Shown one piece after another: positions 38,688 to 44,502 of a stretch of DNA of 44,502 bases; within the stretch, counting starts at the first letter, position 1; the number at the start of each line of letters is the position of its first letter. The notes below the pieces were generated by a model that was not told the DNA's origin, did no database searches, and saw nothing but the letters and a program-made list of their open reading frames with translations. A program made the position numbers and the translations under genes. The stretch comes from CAYVQE01 sp964633205. GTDB taxonomy: Bacteria > Myxococcota > B64-G9. The DNA lies in NCBI GenBank assembly GCA_964633205.1, contig CAZWFN010000041.1, forward strand, positions 1-44,502, read 5' to 3'.

Positions 38688-40031
38688 TCAACGGCCCTTG
38701 AAGGCGGCTGCGATGCGTTCGGCGTAGCCGCGGATTCTCTTCTCGTCGGGTCCCTCGATCATGACCCGGACCTTGTTCTCGGTTCCCGAGTAGCGCACCA
38801 ACACCCGACCATCGGCGCCCAGCTTCTGCTCGACGTCGTCGACGGCGCGCTGCACGGCGGGCAGCTCGCGGATGGGACGCTTGTGCTCGACCGGCCGGTT
38901 GATCATCACCTGGGGCAGCTTGGTCAGGATGCCGGCCAGCTCGCTCAACGGCTTGCCCGCGCGCAGCATGACCGTCAGGGTGGCCAGCGCGGCCACCACC
39001 CCATCGCCGGTGGTGGCGTGATCGAGAAAGATCAGGTGGCCCGACTGCTCGCCGCCGAGGTTCAGCCCACCGCTCCGCATGGCCTCGACCACGTAGCGAT
39101 CGCCCACCGGAGTGCGCTGCAGGGCGATGCCTTGGCGTTGCAGGCAATGCTCCAGCCCGAGGTTGCTCATGACCGTGGCGGCCACGGTTTTCTTGCGCAG
39201 GGCCCGTTCGGTCTTCAGATGGCTGGCGCAGATGGCCAGCAGGTGGTCGCCGTCGATCAGCTCACCCTTCTCGGTGGCCATGACCACCCGGTCGGCGTCG
39301 CCATCCAGAGCGATGCCCAGGTCGGCCTTGTGCCGCTTGACCGCCTGGATCATGCCTTTCGGGTGCAGCGATCCGCAGCGGCGGTTGATGTTGCGCCCGT
39401 CGGGCTTGACCCCCATCGGGTAGACCCGGGCCCCGAGCTCCTCGAACACCACCGGCGCCACCTTGTAGGCGGCCCCGTTGGCACAGTCGACCACGATGCG
39501 GATCCCTTCCAGGGTCAGATCCTTGGGCAGCACGTGCTTGAGCGCCACGATGGTGCGACCGGCGGCATCGTCGATCCGCCAGGCCTTGCCGATGGCCTGG
39601 GCGGTGGGCCGCAGATCGTCGATGGCGTTTTCGAACATGATCTGCTCGATGTGGGCCTCGGTCTCGTCCGGCAGCTTGAAACCGTCGGCGGCGAAGAGCT
39701 TGATGCCGTTGTCCTGGAACGGGTTGTGCGAGGCCGAGATGACCACGCCGGCGTCGGCCCGCATCGAGTGTGTCAGCAGGGCGATGCCCGGGGTGGGCAA
39801 CGGGCCCACCAGCAGCACGTCGACGCCCATCGAGCAGATGCCCGAGGCCATGGCCGTCTCCAACATGTAGCCCGACAGCCGGGTGTCCTTGCCGATCAGG
39901 ATGCGGTTGCGGCGCTTGGGGTGGCGGAACAGGTGGGCCACCGCCCGGCCGAGCCGCATCGCGATCTCGGAGGTCATCGGATAGACGTTGGCTTCGCCGC
40001 GGATGCCGTCGGTGCCGAAGATGCGGCGCAT
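38688..40031 (-). CDS. glmM: Phosphoglucosamine mutase
   Basis: The product has 447 residues. It converts glucosamine 6-phosphate to glucosamine 1-phosphate for cell-wall precursors. Signatures: RRIFGTDGIRGEANV, the phosphoserine loop ISASHNPFQDNGIKLF, DGDADRV metal loop, GEQSGHLIF and RYSGTENKVRVM. Its ATG shares a base with the folP stop (TGATG), so translation is coupled. The cdaA and ybbR genes that separate folP from glmM in many relatives are not present. Confidence 0.95.
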   Translation of the reverse strand: MRRIFGTDGIRGEANVYPMTSEIAMRLGRAVAHLFRHPKRRNRILIGKDTRLSGYMLETAMASGICSMGVDVLLVGPLPTPGIALLTHSMRADAGVVISASHNPFQDNGIKLFAADGFKLPDETEAHIEQIMFENAIDDLRPTAQAIGKAWRIDDAAGRTIVALKHVLPKDLTLEGIRIVVDCANGAAYKVAPVVFEELGARVYPMGVKPDGRNINRRCGSLHPKGMIQAVKRHKADLGIALDGDADRVVMATEKGELIDGDHLLAICASHLKTERALRKKTVAATVMSNLGLEHCLQRQGIALQRTPVGDRYVVEAMRSGGLNLGGEQSGHLIFLDHATTGDGVVAALATLTVMLRAGKPLSELAGILTKLPQVMINRPVEHKRPIRELPAVQRAVDDVEQKLGADGRVLVRYSGTENKVRVMIEGPDEKRIRGYAERIAAAFKGR

Positions 40032-40915
40032 CAGTCCCTCCCCGCGTGGCGGATGGCCTCGGCGACGCGGACCACGTCGCGCATCTCGGCCACGTCGTGG
40101 ACGCGGACCAGGTGGGCGCCGTGCAGCACGCAGGCGGCCACCGCCGCCGCCGTGCCGAAGATGCGCCGGTCGGCCGGCCGCTCGCCGAGCAGCTTGCCGA
40201 TGAACGCCTTGCGCGAAGGACCGACCAGCACCGCGTGGCCGGAGATGGCCAGCTCGTCGAGCCGGTCGAGGATCATCAGGTTGTGGGCGGCGGTCTTGCC
40301 GAAGCCGATTCCCGGATCCCAGATCACCCGCGAGCGCTCCACCCCGGCGGCGACCAGGTCTTCGGTGGCCCGCTGCAGCAGGTCGCGGATCTCGCCCAGC
40401 AGGTCCTGGTAGTGGATGGGTCCGCGCTGCATGGTCTTGGGCCGGCCGCGCATGTGCATGATCACCACCGGCACCCCGGTGCGCGCCAGCAACGGCGGCA
40501 TGTCCGGGTCGAAGCGACAGGCGCTGACGTCGTTGACCAGGGCCGCGCCGGCGGCCAGAGCGGCTTCGGCCACCTCGGCCTTGGTGGTGTCGATGCTGAT
40601 CGGCGTCAGCGCATAGGGCGCCACGGCCTCGATCACCGGCAGCACCCGCTCGAGCTCCGCGGCGGCCGGCACCGGATCCGAGCCCGGCCGGGTGCTCTCG
40701 CCGCCGATGTCGATCACGTCGGCGCCGGCCTCGGCCAGGGCCAGGGCCTGCTCGATCGCCCGCGAGCGGTCGAAGAAGCGGCCGCCGTCGGAGAAGGAGT
40801 CCGGGGTGACGTTGACGATGCCCATCAAAGCCACCCGGCGGCCGAAATCGAGCACCCGATCACCGCAGCGGATGGGCGCGGGAGCCGGAATCGGATTGCG
40901 GGGCGAACCAGGCAT
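40031..40915 (-). CDS. folP: Dihydropteroate synthase
   Basis: The product has 294 residues from the ATG at 40915. It condenses dihydropterin pyrophosphate with p-aminobenzoate in folate synthesis. Signatures: MGIVNVTPDSFSDGG, DIGGESTRPG, NDVSACRFD, VVIMHMRGRPKTMQ, IWDPGIGFGKT and LVGPSRKAFIG, then RVHDVAEMRD. Upstream on the minus strand a TTGACA lies at 40951-40946 but the -10 (CATTCC) is poor. If used, the message would be almost leaderless, since no ribosome site precedes the ATG. A TTG at 40951 is an unlikely start. Confidence 0.95.
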   Translation of the reverse strand: MPGSPRNPIPAPAPIRCGDRVLDFGRRVALMGIVNVTPDSFSDGGRFFDRSRAIEQALALAEAGADVIDIGGESTRPGSDPVPAAAELERVLPVIEAVAPYALTPISIDTTKAEVAEAALAAGAALVNDVSACRFDPDMPPLLARTGVPVVIMHMRGRPKTMQRGPIHYQDLLGEIRDLLQRATEDLVAAGVERSRVIWDPGIGFGKTAAHNLMILDRLDELAISGHAVLVGPSRKAFIGKLLGERPADRRIFGTAAAVAACVLHGAHLVRVHDVAEMRDVVRVAEAIRHAGRD

Positions 40916-40993
40916 GGCCACAGGAATGCCGCTTGCGACCAGCCTTGTCAAGGTGGAGGTGCCTAAGTGGATGTGCCAGAAGATATGGAGAGC

Positions 40994-42259
40994 TTACAGC
41001 TCCATGCCGACCTCGACCACCGCTTGGTAGTTCTGAACACTCAAGTGCTGGCAGGCCAAGCGGGGAGGCTTCTCGCTCCTTGAGACCACACAAAGACGAT
41101 AGTGGCCGGAATCGACGTTGTGGAACTGGATCGGTACTTCTATCGAGGAGCCACCGACGAGCACTTGGTGGGACTGTCTGCCCGCCTTTGTATCGAGGTA
41201 GGCCAAGACTTGTTCCGCAGACCTTACGGCCTGCTCTTGGCTGAGCAACGCGACATTTATCAGAGCCACGTCGTCGCCTTTCTCGGTGTGCTCGAGATGG
41301 ACGACTACGAGGGTCCCATCTCCCAACTCGATGTCCTTGTGGATGATCTTCCCAGACGGGACCTCGATCTGCGATCGCTCGAACGATGGTATGTTCCCGC
41401 CGCCGCCGACCGCAATGCCGCAAACCAGTTCGTACTTGCCGGCAGGCACCGAGGTGAACTGGTAGGAGCCGGACGCATCGGTCTCGGTGCCCAACTCGAG
41501 GGCGCTACCAGAAGCGACTAAGCGCAGATCGGCTCGCTCGGGGAGACCTCCCCGGGTGACCCTCCCCTGGATCCGACCGGCCAACTCGAGAGTGATGTCC
41601 ACCCGTATCGAGCCCTGCTCAACCGACACCGCCTCAGGCTTCGACCAGCCACGCCGATGATGCAGGGCAATGACCTGGGTGGCCTGTCCGCATTCAACCG
41701 GCAGCTCGAACCATCCCCGCTCATCCGTGCTGGACCCAGTCGATCCAACGACATTACCGAAAGCGTTGTTCAGGCTCTTGCCCGCAAGCACCGCCGCCCC
41801 TCCAACCCTACCCTGGGCGTCTGAGACCAGCCCATGGATCTGGCAATTTCCAACCCCGCCAGCGCTACTGTCTGCTCCATCCTTGGATTCAGGAAACGCG
41901 AGGGAAGTCAACTCGGACTCCCCGCCGGAAAGGTCGACAGCCACGGACCCGCTGGACAGGCGGGTGGCGATGAACGGCGCTGCAACACCCGGCCCCGCAA
42001 TCTCGTCGACTCTCTTCCGCTGGGCAGGCGCACGGTCGTGCGGCTCGCCTTGCTCGGTGGGCGTCACCAGCTTGGGAAAGCCGCCGTCTCGTCGGCTACC
42101 GGCATTGTGTTCGGCAAGGGGCTCGACCCCATCCAACGGCCGCCTGTCTTCGAGGCTGACTTCGGGCCTGGAGGGGCCGTTACCATCGGCCGCCCACCAG
42201 GTGAGCAGGCCGATGGAGACAACGGCGCCCAAAAGACAAATGACGATCGATCTGCGCAA
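40994..42259 (-). CDS. Exported protein with carboxypeptidase-regulatory-like domains
   Basis: The product has 421 residues from a TTG at 42259 (no ATG is available before the signal peptide). Signal peptide or anchor: IVICLLGAVVSIGLLTWW. The following 110 residues are low-complexity. From about 135 two beta-sandwich repeats of the CarboxypepD_reg type are seen (IHGLVSDAQGRVGGAAVLAG ... TDERGWFELPVE and IQGRVTRGGLPERADLRLVA ... TDASGSYQFTSVPAGKYELV). Two further beta stretches follow (GDGTLVVVHLEHTEKG, VPIQFHNVDSGHYRLCVVSR). Such domains are structural or binding modules at the surface. Local GC is lower than in flanking genes (33 of 60 bases in 41101-41160). It interrupts the expected ftsH-folP neighbourhood. 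Confidence 0.75.
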   Translation of the reverse strand: MRRSIVICLLGAVVSIGLLTWWAADGNGPSRPEVSLEDRRPLDGVEPLAEHNAGSRRDGGFPKLVTPTEQGEPHDRAPAQRKRVDEIAGPGVAAPFIATRLSSGSVAVDLSGGESELTSLAFPESKDGADSSAGGVGNCQIHGLVSDAQGRVGGAAVLAGKSLNNAFGNVVGSTGSSTDERGWFELPVECGQATQVIALHHRRGWSKPEAVSVEQGSIRVDITLELAGRIQGRVTRGGLPERADLRLVASGSALELGTETDASGSYQFTSVPAGKYELVCGIAVGGGGNIPSFERSQIEVPSGKIIHKDIELGDGTLVVVHLEHTEKGDDVALINVALLSQEQAVRSAEQVLAYLDTKAGRQSHQVLVGGSSIEVPIQFHNVDSGHYRLCVVSRSEKPPRLACQHLSVQNYQAVVEVGMEL

Positions 42260-42262
42260 GGT

Positions 42263-42356
42263 CTAGAGGCTCTCGAGTCGGCTCGATTTGAACAAACGAG
42301 TCAAGGTAGCATGCCTCCGTTTTCGAAGTAGGGCCTCTTGTGCCGCGCTTCCTGCG
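42263..42356 (-). repeat. 94-bp repeated element, copy B
   Basis: Ungapped match to 34317-34410 (74 of 94 identical). It lies between the stop of the small Cys-rich gene (42360) and the TTG of the carboxypeptidase-regulatory-like gene (42259), and its CTAG end is three bases from that start. The far end again has a CCGC / GCGG hairpin. Confidence 0.75.
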
Positions 42357-42359
42357 GTG

Positions 42360-42590
42360 CTAGTATTCACATGTGCATGTCTCGTCAACGCAGACGAGTT
42401 CCCCCTTGCAGACACCGGAGCGCCCCATATTGTAGCAGTCCCTGGCTCCATTGCAGACGCAGTAGGTGTCGAAACACTCGAAGGCGATCATGTTGAAATA
42501 GATTTCAGGCACGTATTCGGCATCTGCTGTTGGTGCTGAAAACCCACCAATGACATACAAACAAGCTGCGATTGCAATCAAAGCTTTCAT
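42360..42590 (-). CDS. Small secreted eight-cysteine protein
   Basis: The product has 76 residues from the ATG at 42590, with GGGAGGGG upstream. Signal peptide MKALIAIAACLYVIGGFSAP with cleavage near ADA (about 25). The mature part of about 50 residues has eight Cys (FEC, TYCVC, RDC, GVC, LVC, CTC), enough for four disulfides, and ends in TCTCEY. It might be a toxin, a bacteriocin-like peptide or a surface disulfide module; I do not recognise a family. GC is low for this genome (28 of 60 bases in 42541-42600). It follows the phosphodiesterase gene after 157 bases that hold a perfect inverted repeat. Confidence 0.7.
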   Translation of the reverse strand: MKALIAIAACLYVIGGFSAPTADAEYVPEIYFNMIAFECFDTYCVCNGARDCYNMGRSGVCKGELVCVDETCTCEY

Positions 42591-42615
42591 GGACCCCTCC
42601 CTTGAATGGTTGCAA

Positions 42616-42632
42616 GATAGCCTGTGGCTATC
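42616..42632. promoter_or_regulatory. Perfect inverted repeat upstream of the small Cys-rich gene, operator-like
   Basis: GATAGCC, three bases, GGCTATC, 26 bases before the ATG at 42590. It overlaps the place where the -10 of a TTGATT-type promoter (42653-42648) would lie, so a repressor site is possible. It can also form a hairpin in the leader. A second palindrome (AATCGATCGATT, 42713-42724) lies upstream. Confidence 0.45.
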
Positions 42633-42747
42633 ATGTCGATTTATCAGAATCAACCATATTCGCACCGGGGGTTCCGCGCTGACAGCAGTCTCTTGTAGCG
42701 TCTGGCTATTCGAATCGATCGATTACAGGAAAGGCGGGGTGCTTCGG

Positions 42748-43272
42748 TCAATCGAGGCGCAGGATGTGGGCCTGGAGGTGGCGGCCGAGGTCGAGTCGGG
42801 CGGCGGAGCAGAAGGGGGCGGAGCGGCGTTGGGTGGCCGAGCCGGGGTTGAGCAGCATGGTGCCGTGGCGGTACTCGTGCAGCGGCCGGTGGCTGTGGCC
42901 GAAGACCAGCGCGTCGACCTCGGGTCGGCCCGATGGATCGCAGAAGCGCTCCAGCACCCGCCGCGGCAGATCGGCGCCTGGGCCCCAGCCGTGGATCAGG
43001 CCGATGCGCCGGCCGGCCAGCTCGACCACCGTCCGTTCGGGCAGGCTGGACTGCAGCGCGGGCGGATCCATGTTGCCGGCCACCGCGTCCAGCGGGGCGA
43101 AGCCGGCCAGGGCGTCGAGCAGCTCGGGGCAGACCGCGTCGCCGGCGTGCAGGATGTGATCGATGTCGGCCAGGTGGGGTTGCAGGCGCTCGACGACCGT
43201 GGCCACATCGGCTGCGCGGGCATGGGTGTCCGACACCACCAGCACCCGGGTCATGTCCGGGCGGGCTCCCAT
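42748..43272 (-). CDS. Second YfcE-type calcineurin-like phosphodiesterase
   Basis: The product has 174 residues. Metal motifs are complete: VVSDTHARA, HAGDAV, GNMDPP, LIHGWG and FGHSHRP. The ATG at 43272 directly follows the ftsH stop (TGAATG), so it is probably read by reinitiation; an ATG at 43254 is possible. It is a diverged paralogue of the protein at 33325-33813. The substrate is unknown. Downstream the gene run is interrupted by the low-GC pair. Confidence 0.85.
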   Translation of the reverse strand: MGARPDMTRVLVVSDTHARAADVATVVERLQPHLADIDHILHAGDAVCPELLDALAGFAPLDAVAGNMDPPALQSSLPERTVVELAGRRIGLIHGWGPGADLPRRVLERFCDPSGRPEVDALVFGHSHRPLHEYRHGTMLLNPGSATQRRSAPFCSAARLDLGRHLQAHILRLD

Positions 43273-44502
43273 TCAGGCCATGCCCGGTTCGGGCTCCGGC
43301 TTGGACGGCAGCTTGTCGTCCTGGTCCTCTTCGGTCCCCGATCGTTCGCCGTCATCCGGTGGAATCAGCCGCGTCTCGAGCGGCTTGGAGCGGCCGATGC
43401 TCTCGCCGCGCATCAGCTTGTCGATGTCGTCGCCGTCGAGCGACTCGTAGACCAGCAGGGCCTCGGCCATCCGATGCAGCGCGTCGACGTTGTCGCGCAC
43501 CAGCTTGAGCACCCGCTCGTAGCAATCCTCGACGAAGCGCCTGACCTCGCGGTCGATCTCCTGGGCGGTCTGCTCGCTGTAGTCGCGGTGCTGGGCGATC
43601 TCGCGGCCCAGGAAGATCTGCTCGTCTTTCTTGCCGAAGGTCAGCGGGCCCAGCTTGTCGCTCATGCCCCATTCACAGACCATCTTGCGCGCCAGGTCGG
43701 TGGTGCGATCCAGGTCGTTGCCGGCGCCGCTGGTCAGCTCTTCGAGCACCAATTCCTCGGCCACCCGACCGCCGAGCAGCACGCAGATGGTGGCGATGGC
43801 CCGGCTCTTGGACATGGTGTGGCGGTCTTCTTCCGGGAGCTGCTGGGTCAGGCCCAGGGCCAGGCCGCGCGGGATGATGGTCACCTTGTGCACCGGGTCG
43901 GTGTCCCCGATCAGCTTGGCCACCAGGGCGTGGCCGGCCTCGTGGTAAGCCGTGACCCGCTTCTCCTTGTCGGAGATGATCATCGACTTGCGCTCGGAGC
44001 CCATCAGCACCTTGTCCTTGGCCTGTTCCATCGAGCGTTGGTCGACCGCCTCCGAGTCGCCGCGGGCGGCGATCAGGGCCGCCTCGTTGACCAGGTTCTC
44101 CAGGTCGGCGCCCGAGAATCCCGGGCTGCCGCGGGCGATCTTCTCCAGCTCGACGTCCTTGCTCAGCGGCACCTTGCGGGTGTGGACCTTGAGAATGCCG
44201 AGCCGACCGCGCAGGTCGGGGTTGGGCACCACCACCCGCCGGTCGAAACGGCCCGGGCGCAGCAGGGCCGGATCCAGCACATCGGGCCGGTTGGTGGCCG
44301 CGATCAGAATCACGCCCTCGTTCGACTCGAAGCCGTCCATCTCGACCAGCAGCTGGTTCAGCGTCTGCTCGCGCTCGTCGTGACCGCCGCCCAGCCCCGC
44401 GCCGCGGTGGCGTCCAACCGCGTCGAGCTCGTCGACGAAAATGATGCACGGAGCGTGTTTCTTGCCCTGCTCGAACAGATCGCGCACCCGCGAGGCGCCG
44501 AC
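43273..44502 (-). CDS. ftsH: ATP-dependent zinc metalloprotease FtsH, partial
   Basis: The visible 409 residues are the C-terminal two thirds; the gene continues past the right edge. The AAA part has VGASRVRDLFEQGKKHAPC, Walker B IIFVDELDAVGRHR, and the second region of homology TNRPDVLDPALLRPGRFDR. The protease has the zinc motif HEAGH (VTAYHEAGHALVAKL) and the third zinc ligand region LTSGAGNDLDRTTDLARKMV. It degrades membrane proteins at the inner membrane. The tail (GERSGTEEDQDDKLPSKPEP) is acidic. It leads the housekeeping run toward folP. Confidence 0.95.
   Translation of the reverse strand, partial: VGASRVRDLFEQGKKHAPCIIFVDELDAVGRHRGAGLGGGHDEREQTLNQLLVEMDGFESNEGVILIAATNRPDVLDPALLRPGRFDRRVVVPNPDLRGRLGILKVHTRKVPLSKDVELEKIARGSPGFSGADLENLVNEAALIAARGDSEAVDQRSMEQAKDKVLMGSERKSMIISDKEKRVTAYHEAGHALVAKLIGDTDPVHKVTIIPRGLALGLTQQLPEEDRHTMSKSRAIATICVLLGGRVAEELVLEELTSGAGNDLDRTTDLARKMVCEWGMSDKLGPLTFGKKDEQIFLGREIAQHRDYSEQTAQEIDREVRRFVEDCYERVLKLVRDNVDALHRMAEALLVYESLDGDDIDKLMRGESIGRSKPLETRLIPPDDGERSGTEEDQDDKLPSKPEPEPGMA

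Noticed and set aside
42263..42451. 62-codon minus-strand frame through repeat copy B, with a similar C-terminal tail readable in copy A
   Set aside because: The other two frames of the element are also alike between copies, and differences are not enriched at third codon positions, so protein coding is not supported.
1..44502. Search for tRNA, rRNA, riboswitch, insertion sequence, attachment site or replication origin
   Set aside because: Nothing recognisable by eye: no CCA-ended cloverleaf, no transposase or integrase motifs, no DnaA-box cluster.

Overview
This is a GC-rich, gene-dense Gram-negative chromosomal segment. Both edges cut through genes. There are no tRNA or rRNA genes, CRISPR arrays, insertion sequences or phage genes. 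Three large Cys/Asp-rich lipoproteins (two built on DCNG-DGCE or related repeats), PEGA-domain proteins, a Hanks-type kinase, class III cyclases and the run ftsH-folP-glmM-pdxJ-nnr-tsaE together suggest a myxobacteria-like (former deltaproteobacterial) lineage, probably little studied. That placement is an inference from gene content, not a phylogeny.

Layout. (1) 1-2436, minus strand: a compact peptide-modification cassette. It has two HxsD-like small proteins, an HxsB-like radical SAM/SPASM enzyme and, next in line, a small ORF with a twin-arginine signal that runs off the left edge. This is the best candidate for a little-described system. (2) 2574-6176: a 1200-residue lipoprotein with five ASH-type beta domains and about seven Cys-rich repeats. 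(3) 6369-9363: a membrane-anchored small protein, a class III cyclase and an unrecognised 354-residue protein. (4) 9429-16309, minus strand: a tightly packed six-gene operon. It is headed by a kinase-like protein whose catalytic Asp is Asn, followed by envelope proteins and a GT-C-like polytopic membrane protein. (5) 16499-20731, plus strand: a PEGA / Cys-rich lipoprotein / TPR-PEGA operon divergent from the kinase. (6) 20764-23877: outer-membrane-barrel-like protein, phosphatidylserine decarboxylase and leucyl aminopeptidase. (7) 24050-27305: a HAMP adenylate/guanylate cyclase, then a degenerate receiver divergent from a histidine-kinase-like protein that lacks the phospho-acceptor His. (8) 27403-32361: two TPR-type lipoproteins flanking a UvrD-family helicase. 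Divergent from them is an NlpC/P60 lipoprotein, followed by a YfcE-like phosphodiesterase, a ComEA-like protein and imidazolonepropionase. (9) 35879-44502, minus strand: the housekeeping run ftsH - phosphodiesterase - [small Cys-rich peptide - carboxypeptidase-regulatory-like protein] - folP - glmM - pdxJ - nnr - tsaE. The bracketed pair is lower in GC and looks inserted.

Transcription signals are unusually readable. Many gene starts have a TTGACA-like -35 and a recognisable -10. Two signalling genes (6877 and 26151) start only a few bases after the predicted transcription start and lack a Shine-Dalgarno sequence, so they may be leaderless. A 94-bp element occurs twice (74 of 94 bases identical, no gaps), each copy abutting the start of a minus-strand gene (34316 and 42259). 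No gene-free stretch exceeds about 240 bases; the longest (34317-34553) holds one copy of that element and the hutI promoter.
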